Origin: Brevundimonas sp.
GTDB taxonomy: Bacteria; Pseudomonadota; Alphaproteobacteria; Caulobacterales; Caulobacteraceae
DNA: 64,000 nucleotides
Reading direction: 5' to 3'
Assembly: GCF_027487935.1 (NCBI RefSeq)
Contig: NZ_JAIYCP010000009.1
Coordinates: 62,001 to 126,000, forward strand
Part shown: piece by piece, positions 56,139-64,000 of the stretch
How positions within the stretch are numbered: position 1 is the stretch's first letter
Layout: every line of letters starts with the position of its first letter
Notes under the pieces: model-generated
Databases searched by the model: none
Seen by the model: only the letters and a program-made list of their open reading frames with translations
Told to the model about the DNA's origin: nothing
Translations under genes and position numbers: made by a program

Positions 56139-57419
56139 TCAGTAACGAGGTCTCGAAATTTTCGCCATGAAGGCCTCAGCGATGCTCAGATAGCGCGCAT
56201 AGTGAAAGAGACCCGACGTTCGGCAATGGGTCTTCATCGCCGAAACCTCCACCTGGCTGCCCCGCAGGATGGCCGCCAGCCTTCCACCCGCCGACACGCT
56301 GTCTCCATAGTCGATGTACCAGCCCGTGCGCCCCTCGGTGTGATAGCGCATAAGGCTCCCCAACGCATTGGTGATCACCGGCGTGCCAAAGTGAATCGAT
56401 TCCCCGAATTTCGTCGGAAAGCCAGCCACTGACACGATGCTCTTTTTCCTGAGAAAGATCGAGTAATCTGACGCGGCCAGCCGGGCCCTGACAAGCGCGC
56501 GCGGCTGGCGGCCGTGGAACCGGATCCGGTCGCCCAGCGTCTCGAGCAGGGGCGCGTGAAGGGGCATCACGGCCAGGTAGTCGCTGCGCTCGACGCCATA
56601 GACATCGAGAACGAACTCGGCCCCCAGCCCCTGCGCGACGCCCAGGGCCTCGACTACCTTGTCCAGCCGGTCCTTGGGACCCTCGCGCGACTCCGCCACC
56701 GTCCGGGGATCGAACCCCGAGCCGGCGAAGAACAGCCGTTTCGGCTTGCCATCCGGGGTCGCCTCCCCCTCCGCCTCGACGGGCGGGTCCGCCAGCAGGG
56801 TCGGCAGCTCCAGCACAGGCTGCCCTCTCCGACCGTAGAAGTCGCGCAGGAATTCACTGGCGACGATCATCCCGTCCATGCGGTGATTGGCCCAGCGCAT
56901 CCGCAGCGGACGGTCGATGTTGCGCGCCACCGCCGCGACGCTGCGCATGCGGCTGACGCTGTACCATTCCGTCGCCTCGCCGATGGCCACCGCCCCCCGC
57001 GCATGGGCCGCCCGGCGCAGCCGCTCCTGGGCAACCCCGGGGTAGTCATAGAGGATGAGGGCGGCCATCCGTCCGGCATAGTGGGCGTCGGCAATGGCCA
57101 GCACCTCAGCCCCGCTCACGATGCGCCGCAGCCAGGCCACGCGGCCCGCCGGATACGGCAGCTCCCAGCAGTCCATGCCGCCGTTATCGAACGTCGCGCG
57201 CCGCGGTCCGTCCTCCTCGCCGAGCTGGCGCGACAGGCCGATCAGCACGACGCGATAGCCGAGGTCGCGGAAGATCGAGGCGTTGGCGACGGCGCGCTGA
57301 GCGGCCGCATTGAGGTCCGGAAACTCGAACGCCCCGGCGTAAAGAATCGTATCGGCGGGACCGCCCGGCAGGGGCGCGAACCCGCTGTCGGTGAAACCGT
57401 CCTCCGCCACTGCCGTCAC
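56139..57419 (-). CDS. Glycosyltransferase (GT-B fold)
   Basis: 426 residues. The N-terminal part reads ILYAGAFEFPDLNAAAQRAVANASIFRDLGYRV. The C-terminal half has KRLFFAGSGF, RIRFHGRQPRALVRARLAASDYSIFLRKKS and PTKFGESIHFGTPVITN, a donor-site pattern. The sugar added is unknown. A GTG at 57419 overlapping the upstream TGA (GTGA) is preferred for translational coupling; a TTG at 57428 is possible. Confidence 0.82.
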   Translation of the reverse strand: MTAVAEDGFTDSGFAPLPGGPADTILYAGAFEFPDLNAAAQRAVANASIFRDLGYRVVLIGLSRQLGEEDGPRRATFDNGGMDCWELPYPAGRVAWLRRIVSGAEVLAIADAHYAGRMAALILYDYPGVAQERLRRAAHARGAVAIGEATEWYSVSRMRSVAAVARNIDRPLRMRWANHRMDGMIVASEFLRDFYGRRGQPVLELPTLLADPPVEAEGEATPDGKPKRLFFAGSGFDPRTVAESREGPKDRLDKVVEALGVAQGLGAEFVLDVYGVERSDYLAVMPLHAPLLETLGDRIRFHGRQPRALVRARLAASDYSIFLRKKSIVSVAGFPTKFGESIHFGTPVITNALGSLMRYHTEGRTGWYIDYGDSVSAGGRLAAILRGSQVEVSAMKTHCRTSGLFHYARYLSIAEAFMAKISRPRY

Positions 57420-58693
57420 AGGCACCAATAGGATTTGCCCGGCGACAGGGGACTGGCCGCCGTCCGCATTGCGGGCCAGGAGCCTTTGAGATCGGCTACG
57501 AGCCCGCCTTCCGCCACCAGGGCGTCGACGGCGCTGCCTTCCATGCCCTTGTAGGACGCGTGCGGCACGGCGGCGATCACACAGTCGTAGCGCCGCCCCA
57601 GCGCTCCGGCGTCGAGCACGATGCCATACTCGTGCAGCGCTTCATCGGCGTCCGCGAGCGGATCGGTCACCGTGACCTCGTGGCCCAGCTTGACCAGCCG
57701 CGCAATCAGGTCTGCGACCTTGGAGTTCCTCAGATCGGGTACGTCCTCCTTGAAGGTCAGGCCGAGCACGAGCACCGAACCCGGGCGCCCGGACCGGTTG
57801 GTGTGCACCTGGTCGGCGATCCAGTTCGCCATCCCGTCATTGATCGACCGGCCGGCGAGGATGACCTGCGCCTTATGGCCCAGTTCCTGGGCGCGGTAGC
57901 TAAGGTAATAGGGGTCAACGCCGATGCAGTGCCCCCCGACCAGCCCGGGCTCGAACGGCAGGAAATTCCACTTGGTGCGGGCGGCCGCCAGCACGTCCCA
58001 GATCGTCAGCCCGAGGGACGAGAAGATCTGGGTGATCTCGTTGATAAAGGCGATGTTGATGTCGCGCTGGGCGTTCTCGATCACCTTGGCCGCTTCGGCG
58101 GCCTTGATCGAGGCGGCCCTGAACACGCCACCGCTGGTCACCCGGCCGTAGACGTCGGCCATCCGTTCGGTAACGTCGTCCGATTCACCGGCGATCACCT
58201 TGGTGATGCGGTCGACGGTGTGTTCCCGGTCGCCAGGATTGATGCGCTCCGGCGAGTAGCCGACAAAGAAGTCCACCGACGGGGTCAGGCCGGACGCCTC
58301 GGCCAGAATCGGACGGCAGATGTCCTCGGTGACACCGGGATAGACCGTACTTTCGAACACCACGACCGGGCGGGTAGAACGATCCAGCATGCAGCCCACG
58401 GTCCGCGTGGCGGCTCGCAGGGGGCCGAGGTCGGGCCGGTTTTCGCAGTCGATCGGGGTCGGCACCGTTACGATGTAGAGGTCCGCCGGTGGGCAGGCGG
58501 CAGGATCATTGACGAAATTCAGACCCGAAGCCGACAGCTCTGCACCGGCCACTTCCGCCGTGCGGTCATGGCCGGACTGCAGCTCGGCAATCCGCGCGGC
58601 ACTGATATCCAGGCCCCAAGTCTCGAAGTGTTTGGCCAGATGAACAGCAAGCGGCAAGCCGACATAGCCCAGTCCCACGACAACGATCCGCAT
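57416..58693 (-). CDS. UDP-N-acetylhexosamine 6-dehydrogenase (WbpA/TviB/WecC-like)
   Basis: 425 residues. The NAD-binding start IVVVGLGYVGLPLAVHLAKHF, FVGYSPERINPGDREHT, the catalytic Cys in GLVGGHCIGVDPYYLSYRAQ and VLVLGLTFKEDVPDLRNSK define the UDP-glucose/GDP-mannose dehydrogenase family. The VGGHCIGVDPYYL form points to a UDP-HexNAc substrate, giving a HexNAc uronic acid. The ATG at 58693 is used. It is the first gene of the minus-strand operon. Confidence 0.92.
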   Translation of the reverse strand: MRIVVVGLGYVGLPLAVHLAKHFETWGLDISAARIAELQSGHDRTAEVAGAELSASGLNFVNDPAACPPADLYIVTVPTPIDCENRPDLGPLRAATRTVGCMLDRSTRPVVVFESTVYPGVTEDICRPILAEASGLTPSVDFFVGYSPERINPGDREHTVDRITKVIAGESDDVTERMADVYGRVTSGGVFRAASIKAAEAAKVIENAQRDINIAFINEITQIFSSLGLTIWDVLAAARTKWNFLPFEPGLVGGHCIGVDPYYLSYRAQELGHKAQVILAGRSINDGMANWIADQVHTNRSGRPGSVLVLGLTFKEDVPDLRNSKVADLIARLVKLGHEVTVTDPLADADEALHEYGIVLDAGALGRRYDCVIAAVPHASYKGMEGSAVDALVAEGGLVADLKGSWPAMRTAASPLSPGKSYWCL

Positions 58694-59046
58694 ACCCACT
58701 TCCAATCTCCCGGGGGTTCCGACCCAGGTCCCACCGCTTGTGTAAAAATGAGCCGCGACACTGGCGCGACAGGTGGAACGAACCCGTCAGGACAGGTTCC
58801 GGGGACGGCTCCTGCCGCCCGGGGCTGCATCTAGCAGCGCCACATCCGGTGGTCCAGATACAAGGGCCGTCGGCCTGCCTTCGCGAAGGCCCCGAACGCG
58901 GCGTGGACCGTCCCGGACCACTCTGCGATTGCGATGGGTGTGAAGCGCCAGTAGGGAAACCCATTCACAGGGTGCCCGGGCGGAAACGGCTCTGCGGTTC
59001 GAGCGAACCTCACCGGCCCGGCGGGCGAACACAAGAGAGCAGTTCC
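58694..59046. other. Divergent promoter region of the polysaccharide locus
   Basis: 353 nt between the divergent dehydrogenase and epimerase genes. No gene is supported. It must hold promoters for both operons, but no strong -35/-10 pair or long operator was identified by eye; there are several short inverted GC motifs. Confidence 0.5.
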
Positions 59047-60045
59047 ATGTCTGTCCTGGTCACGGGAGTCGCCGGATTCATCGGTTCGCATGTCGCCCAC
59101 CGCCTGCTGGCGCGGGGGACACCGGTCATCGGCATCGACGATCTCAACGACTATTATGATGTGACGCTGAAGGAGGCCCGGCTGGCCCGCCTTCAGGAGA
59201 CCTATCCGGACCTGTTCCGTTTCATCCGCCTGGACTTTGCGGACGACGCCCGGATCGACGCGGCGCTGGCGGATGTCGACATCACGGCCGTCGTGCATCT
59301 CGGTGCCCAGGCCGGCGTCCGCTATTCGATCGAGAACCCCCGCGCCTATGTGCGGGCCAATCTCGCGGGGCACGTCAACCTCCTTGAGGTCGCGCGCCAC
59401 CGCGGCGTTGCCCACATGGTCTATGCCAGTTCGTCGTCGGTCTACGGGGGCAACACCCAGCTGCCCTTCCGGGTCGAGGACCGCGTGGACCATCCCATTT
59501 CGCTCTACGCCGCCACCAAGAAGGCGGACGAACTGATGAGCGAAACCTATGCCCACCTTTATCGCCTTCCGCTGACCGGGCTGCGCTTCTTCACAGTCTA
59601 CGGCCCGTGGGGCCGACCCGACATGGCCATGTGGCTGTTCACCAAGGCCATCCTCGAGGGACGGCCGATCAATGTCTTCAACCACGGCAATATGCGGCGC
59701 GACTTTACCTACATCGACGATATCGTGACCGGCATCGTCGCCTGCCTGGACAACCCGCCGCCGGACGACGGCGAGATAAAGGCCGGGGGCAGCCGGGGCC
59801 CGCACCGCCTCTACAACATCGGCAACAACCGCTCCGAGGAACTGGGACGGATGATCGAGCTGATCGAGGAGGCCTGCGGGGTGAAGGCTGAGCGCAACAT
59901 GCTGCCCATGCAGGCCGGCGACGTTCCGGAGACCTATGCAGATATCAGCGCGATCGCCTCGGACCTCGGCTTTCAGCCCACCACCTCGATCAACGTCGGC
60001 ATTCCGCGCTTCGTCGAATGGTACCGGACCTACCACGGCCTCTGA
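59047..60045 (+). CDS. UDP-glucuronate 4-epimerase
   Basis: 332-residue short-chain dehydrogenase/reductase: NAD motif VTGVAGFIGSHV, DDLNDYYDVTLKEARLARL, GAQAGVRYSIENPRAYV, catalytic Ser-Tyr-Lys with SSSVYGG and YAATKKADE, FTVYGPWGRPDMAMWLF. This is the GalE-like branch converting UDP-GlcA to UDP-GalA. Start ATG at 59047. It stands alone on the plus strand. Confidence 0.93.
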   Translation: MSVLVTGVAGFIGSHVAHRLLARGTPVIGIDDLNDYYDVTLKEARLARLQETYPDLFRFIRLDFADDARIDAALADVDITAVVHLGAQAGVRYSIENPRAYVRANLAGHVNLLEVARHRGVAHMVYASSSSVYGGNTQLPFRVEDRVDHPISLYAATKKADELMSETYAHLYRLPLTGLRFFTVYGPWGRPDMAMWLFTKAILEGRPINVFNHGNMRRDFTYIDDIVTGIVACLDNPPPDDGEIKAGGSRGPHRLYNIGNNRSEELGRMIELIEEACGVKAERNMLPMQAGDVPETYADISAIASDLGFQPTTSINVGIPRFVEWYRTYHGL

Positions 60046-60057
60046 TCGGCCGACGGC

Positions 60058-60085
60058 GGGGGTGGGCCGGGCCCGGCCCACCCCC
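60058..60085. terminator. 28-bp perfect palindrome between convergent genes
   Basis: A 13-bp perfect GC stem (60058-60070 with 60073-60085) lies between the stop codons of two convergent genes, 13 nt after one and 2 nt before the other. There is no T-run on either side, but a hairpin this stable could end transcription in both directions. Confidence 0.6.
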
Positions 60086-60087
60086 GG

Positions 60088-62061
60088 TCAGTTGTCGGCG
60101 GCCTTGCCCTCCCGGGCCAGCCGTTCGAGGTGGACCCAGTCCATCGCGCCATCGCGGGACTCGAACTCGGGCACGAGCCGGCGCAACTGCGCGAGCAGGG
60201 CTTCCGCGTCGTTCCGGACCAGGATGTCGGAGAGCGTCAGCAAGGCCCGCTCAAGTTCGTCCAGCGGCAAATACCCCTCACGCGCGGTCAGGATCCGTGG
60301 GTGACCGGTCGGCATCGGATTCTCTCCGATCAGCAGTTCCTCGTAAAGCTTCTCGCCGGGACGAAGGCCGACTTCCTCGATCTCGATGTCCCCCGACGGC
60401 GTGTCAGCGTCCTTCACCCGCTTGCCCGACAGTTCGATCATCGAGCGCGCAAGATCGATGATCCGGACCGGGTCCCCCATGTCCAGCACAAAGACCTCGC
60501 CGCCCCGCGCCATTGCCCCCGCCTGGATAACCAGTTGTGCCGCCTCCGGGATCGTCATGAAATAGCGGATGATTCGGCGATCCGTGATCGTCACCGGCCC
60601 ACCGTTCTGGATCTGCTTGCGGAACAACGGCACTACGGAACCGCTGGAACCCAACACATTGCCGAACCGGACCATGGAGAAGCGGGTCCCCGGACTGGTT
60701 TCGTTCAGAGACTGCAGGATCATCTCCGCGACGCGTTTGGTGGCGCCCATTACATTCGTCGGGCGGACGGCCTTGTCGGTGCTGACCAGCACAAAGTCAG
60801 GTGTGCCCGCGGCGGCCGCGGCCTTCGCGACCGTAGCCGTTCCGAAGATGTTGTTCCGCACGCCTTCGGCCGGATTATGCTCGACCAAGGGCACGTGCTT
60901 GTAAGCGGCCGCGTGGTAGATCGTCTCCGGACGCCACGTCTCCAGGACACTTTCAATCCGCGCCTGGTCCAGAACCGATCCCAGGATGGGGATCAGTTCG
61001 ACGTCGCCGTCGGTAGCTTTTGCGAGAAGCTCCTGATGCAGAGTGTAGAGCGCAAACTCGCTGACTTCGAAAAGCAACAGCCGCGCCGGGCCCAAGGCGG
61101 CCACCTGCCGACAGATTTCGCTACCGATTGATCCGCCCGCGCCCGTGACAAGAACCGTACGCCCCCGGATCCTGAGGCCGAGCAAATCCGCGTCAGGGGC
61201 GACCGGATCACGGCCCAGAAGGTCGTTGGCATCCAGCTCCCGGATGTCACTGATCTGGATCCGGCCATGGGCGATATCCATAATCCCGGGCACGGTCCGG
61301 ACGCGGAGCGATGCGGCGCGCATGGCTTCAAGGACCTCATTCCGCCGCCGCTGCGATGCGGACGGAAGCGCGAGGAGGACATCCGTCACATCCAGACGAG
61401 CCGCGATTTTGGCAATATTGTTCGGGTTCAGGATCGGCAGACCGTTGATCGTTGATCCCTGCAGCATCGGATCATCATCCAGGAAACCGACCAGCCGCAG
61501 TTCCCGGCTCCGGGTCATGGCGGCTGACATCTGGCGTCCGGCCGAGCCCGCACCGAAGATCAGCACTCTTTGCTGGGCCTGGTTGCGCCTCGCCTCATTG
61601 ATCCGCTCGCCCAGCCACTGACGCGCGACGGCCCGGAGCGCCGACACCCCGAGGAAAAGGAGTATCGGCTGGATGACGCCGACCGTCCGCGGCACCCCCG
61701 GTATCCCGGCCAGCGTGAAGACCACCGAGAACACGAGAGCGTACAGGACACAGGCGTTGCCGATGACCGTGATCGTCCTCAGCCCAGCCTGGCTGAAGAT
61801 CTCACGATAGGCCCCGAAGGAGATGAAAATGGGTATCGCCAGTCCCACGGACGAAGCAATCAGGAACCACAGAGCCGGGCTAGACGGAGGGAGGTACCCA
61901 AGCCGCAGGAACATGGCGAGGTAGACGGTACCCACACACATCATGGCGTCTGCGATCAGCACGAGCCGCCGCTTCGACAGGCGCGGTAGCAACATGGCCT
62001 TCTGACTAAGGCGTTCAATGACGCCGCCTGTCGCTTTCGCAGAACTGCGGTCGAAAAACAT
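60088..62061 (-). CDS. Membrane nucleoside-diphosphate-sugar 4,6-dehydratase (WbpM/CapD type)
   Basis: 657 residues. Four membrane segments (about 30-140), a CoA-binding-like Rossmann domain (VLIFGAGSAGRQM) and a catalytic SDR domain: VTGAGGSIGSEICRQ, YHAAAYKHVPLVE, STDKAVRPTNVMGATKR, RFGNVLGSSGSVVPLF. It resembles WbpM, which dehydrates UDP-GlcNAc and is needed for many O-antigens. It is divergent from the CapE-type gene. Confidence 0.93.
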   Translation of the reverse strand: MFFDRSSAKATGGVIERLSQKAMLLPRLSKRRLVLIADAMMCVGTVYLAMFLRLGYLPPSSPALWFLIASSVGLAIPIFISFGAYREIFSQAGLRTITVIGNACVLYALVFSVVFTLAGIPGVPRTVGVIQPILLFLGVSALRAVARQWLGERINEARRNQAQQRVLIFGAGSAGRQMSAAMTRSRELRLVGFLDDDPMLQGSTINGLPILNPNNIAKIAARLDVTDVLLALPSASQRRRNEVLEAMRAASLRVRTVPGIMDIAHGRIQISDIRELDANDLLGRDPVAPDADLLGLRIRGRTVLVTGAGGSIGSEICRQVAALGPARLLLFEVSEFALYTLHQELLAKATDGDVELIPILGSVLDQARIESVLETWRPETIYHAAAYKHVPLVEHNPAEGVRNNIFGTATVAKAAAAAGTPDFVLVSTDKAVRPTNVMGATKRVAEMILQSLNETSPGTRFSMVRFGNVLGSSGSVVPLFRKQIQNGGPVTITDRRIIRYFMTIPEAAQLVIQAGAMARGGEVFVLDMGDPVRIIDLARSMIELSGKRVKDADTPSGDIEIEEVGLRPGEKLYEELLIGENPMPTGHPRILTAREGYLPLDELERALLTLSDILVRNDAEALLAQLRRLVPEFESRDGAMDWVHLERLAREGKAADN

Positions 62062-62111
62062 TCCTGGAGCCCGAGACGACGAAGCGCTGCTGAATAAACA
62101 GAAAGTGTGAC

Positions 62112-62127
62112 GGTCACAATGGTGACC
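62112..62127. promoter_or_regulatory. Inverted repeat in divergent promoter region
   Basis: GGTCAC-AATG-GTGACC: perfect 6-bp arms with a 4-nt spacer, 51 nt upstream of the WbpM-type gene and 139 nt upstream of the CapE-type gene. Its placement suits an operator acting on both. No matching regulator is known here. Confidence 0.45.
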
Positions 62128-62265
62128 TGAAACCGGTCTCCCGCGCCGATATTGCGGGTGACAATTCCAAACCGTCCGATTATGTGCGGCTCAGGTCTTC
62201 TCAGCTGCGTGCCGTGCGCCCATTGCGCTGGTCGCTTTGCCTTCAGAATACGGACTAGCGCTCTA

Positions 62266-63303
62266 ATGGACTACTTCTCGGGAAAATCTATTCTGATAAC
62301 CGGTGGAACCGGTTCTTTTGGAACGACCATACTGAGAACATTTCTGAAGCTGCCTGTGTCCGAGATCCGGATCTATAGTCGGGACGAAAAAAAGCAGGAA
62401 GATCAACGGACTACGATGGGAGACCACCGTCTGAAGTATCACATCGGCGACGTCCGGGACCTGAGAAGCCTCCAGACGGCCTGCCGGGGCGTCGACTTCA
62501 TCTTCCATGCTGCGGCCCTGAAACAGGTCCCCTCCTGCGAGTTCCATCCGATGGAGGCCGTGCAGACGAACGTGCTCGGCACCAACAACGTACTGGACGC
62601 CGCGATCTACGAGAACGTAGAGCGGGTGGTCTGCCTGTCCACCGATAAGGCGGTCTACCCGATCAACGCCATGGGCATCTCCAAGGCGATGATGGAAAAG
62701 GTCATGGTGGCCAAGGCACGGTCAGCGGTCGGCACGAAAACCACCATCTGCGGCACGCGGTACGGCAACGTCCTCGCCTCGCGCGGGTCGGTGGTGCCCC
62801 TCTTCTTGTCGCAGATTCAGAAAGGGCTTCCGCTGACGATTACGGACCCGGAAATGACACGGTTCGTCATGACGCTCGACCAGGCAGTCGACCTGGTCCT
62901 CCATGCATTCGAGCATGGCAACAACGGCGACATCTTCGTCCAGAAGGCACCGGCGGTAACCATCCGGGATCTGGCGCTGGCAACCCAGGCCGTCGCCGGC
63001 CGGCAGGACAGTCCGATCAGGATCATCGGCACCCGACATGGCGAGAAACTCTACGAAACCCTGCTCAGCCGCGAAGAGATGGCGGTGGTGGAGGACATGG
63101 GTGGCTACTACCGCGTGCCGCCCGACAATCGCGATCTGAACTACGACAAATATGTCGTGGAGGGCGAGGAAGGCGTGTCGCACCAGCAGGATTTCAACTC
63201 ACACAACACGCGCCGCCTCGACATTGCCGAAATGACCTCCATTCTGGCCAAGCTCAAATACGTTACTGACTTTCTGGCCGGTCGACGGGGCGACGCGGAA
63301 TGA
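62266..63303 (+). CDS. capE: UDP-GlcNAc 4,6-dehydratase/5-epimerase (CapE/WbjB/FnlA type)
   Basis: 345-residue soluble SDR enzyme, first step to UDP-N-acetyl-L-fucosamine. ILITGGTGSFGTTIL, YSRDEKKQEDQR, HAAALKQVPSCEFHPMEA, STDKAVYPINAMGISKAMMEK and GTRYGNVLASRGSVVPLF match the CapE/FnlA family, and the following gene is its usual partner. The ATG at 62266 gives MDYFSGKSILITGG. Its stop overlaps the next start (ATGA). Confidence 0.93.
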   Translation: MDYFSGKSILITGGTGSFGTTILRTFLKLPVSEIRIYSRDEKKQEDQRTTMGDHRLKYHIGDVRDLRSLQTACRGVDFIFHAAALKQVPSCEFHPMEAVQTNVLGTNNVLDAAIYENVERVVCLSTDKAVYPINAMGISKAMMEKVMVAKARSAVGTKTTICGTRYGNVLASRGSVVPLFLSQIQKGLPLTITDPEMTRFVMTLDQAVDLVLHAFEHGNNGDIFVQKAPAVTIRDLALATQAVAGRQDSPIRIIGTRHGEKLYETLLSREEMAVVEDMGGYYRVPPDNRDLNYDKYVVEGEEGVSHQQDFNSHNTRRLDIAEMTSILAKLKYVTDFLAGRRGDAE

Positions 63304-64000
63304 CTTCACCCCGGATCGTAGTCACGGGCGCGAACGGCTTCGTCGGCAAGAACCTGCTCCTTCGGCTGGCTGAAGCGGGCCATGAGCAGGTCGTCGGCAT
63401 CACCCGAAGCACCGGACAGGCCGAACTGGAGCGCGCGCTCAGCGAAGCGGCGATCATCTTCCATCTGGCCGGGGCCAACCGCCCGCCGACAGCCGATGAA
63501 TTCCACGCCGTAAACGTGGGCCTGACGGAGATAATCGCCCAATCGATCGAACGCGCCGGCACCGCCCCGCTGATCGTCTTCACATCCTCGACCAAGGCGG
63601 TCGACGACAACGACTACGGCCGGAGCAAACACGAGGCGGAAGACATCCTTCTCGCCCTGGCGGACCGAACCCCGGCGACAGTCCTTGTGCAGAGGTTGCC
63701 AAACATTTTCGGCAAGTGGGCCAGGCCGAACTACAACTCGGCGGTGGCGACCTTCTGCCACAACGTTTCGCGCCAGTTGCCGATCACGGTCAGCGATCCG
63801 GCGTCGCCCCTGACGCTGCTCTATATCGACGATCTCATTGACCAGTGGCTTGGCTGGATCAAGGCCCCCCCGACCGCCTCCGGTTTCATGGAGCCGGCAG
63901 CCTCCTATGCGACGACGGTTGGTGAAGTCGCGCGCACCATCCGCGGCTTTGCAGCTGACCGGGACATGGCGCTGATAGACAGCGTCGGCGTCGGTCTAAC
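63300..64000 (+). CDS. capF: CapF/WbjC-type bifunctional UDP-sugar epimerase/reductase (partial)
   Basis: The reading frame stays open to the right edge, so at least 233 residues are present and the C-terminal cupin part is missing. VTGANGFVGKNLLLRL, FHLAGANRPPTADEFHAVN, FTSSTKAV, YGRSKHEAEDIL and RLPNIFGKWARPNYNSAVATFCHN match the CapF/FnlB/WbjC family that reduces the CapE product towards UDP-L-FucNAc. The ATG at 63300 is coupled to the capE stop. A CapG/WbjD-type epimerase is expected just beyond the window. Confidence 0.93.
   Translation, partial: MTSPRIVVTGANGFVGKNLLLRLAEAGHEQVVGITRSTGQAELERALSEAAIIFHLAGANRPPTADEFHAVNVGLTEIIAQSIERAGTAPLIVFTSSTKAVDDNDYGRSKHEAEDILLALADRTPATVLVQRLPNIFGKWARPNYNSAVATFCHNVSRQLPITVSDPASPLTLLYIDDLIDQWLGWIKAPPTASGFMEPAASYATTVGEVARTIRGFAADRDMALIDSVGVGL

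Overview
The window is high-GC alphaproteobacterial DNA, almost certainly from the Caulobacterales and most likely Brevundimonas or a close relative. The evidence is the co-occurrence of DivJ-, ChpT- and CckA-type cell-cycle phosphorelay proteins, a Caulobacter-like recA-alaS pair, a proton-pumping rhodopsin, TonB-dependent transport and a SAM-regulated methionine operon. Genes are dense on both strands, and most long antisense frames are GC-bias shadows.

Region by region. (1) 1-11.5 kb: a DivJ-like kinase, several conserved unknowns, a secreted HExxH peptidase, prfC, cysQ, then chpT with a single-domain response regulator and a CheR methyltransferase. Two intergenic gaps here are filled by inverted arrays of 7-bp units, each with a 63-67-nt unique centre. 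(2) 11.5-17.5 kb: an M28 membrane peptidase, a TonB-dependent receptor, a green-type DTE rhodopsin with its own promoter and terminator, and a LOV-HTH blue-light transcription factor with palindromes around it. Together these look like a photosensing and light-energy module. (3) 17.5-26.5 kb: recA behind a probable LexA-controlled promoter, a DCC protein, alaS, a low-GC zinc-ribbon/Yip1 gene followed by a second, broken copy of the alaS 3' end, two DUF2939 paralogues, and icd. (4) 26.6-37.1 kb: two tandem DUF885 exported proteins, cckA, a leucine-dehydrogenase-family enzyme, a desaturase, an esterase lipoprotein, a DUF3253 protein, a thioesterase and a TetR regulator. (5) 37.2-45.5 kb: a SAM-I riboswitch in front of metX-metB-hom, a small secreted protein with a strong terminator, an MHS-type transporter and acsA. 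(6) 45.5-49.3 kb: one large FG-GAP/RTX-type protein gene broken by two in-frame stop codons and a late frameshift. (7) 49.4-64 kb: an exopolysaccharide or O-antigen locus: two glycosyltransferases, an initiating sugar-phosphate transferase, an AsnB-type amidotransferase, a MurJ/Wzx-like flippase, an AT-rich Wzy-like polymerase, a UDP-HexNAc dehydrogenase, a UDP-glucuronate epimerase, a WbpM/CapD-type dehydratase, and a CapE/CapF pair that runs off the right edge.

How it fits together: CckA and ChpT are successive steps of the CtrA phosphorelay, with DivJ acting on the same network. Rhodopsin could energise TonB-dependent uptake and may be under the neighbouring LOV regulator. The met operon is probably switched off by S-adenosylmethionine. 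The polysaccharide genes predict a repeat unit with UDP-HexNAcA (possibly amidated), GalA and L-FucNAc. No tRNA, rRNA, CRISPR array, transposase or integrase was recognised.
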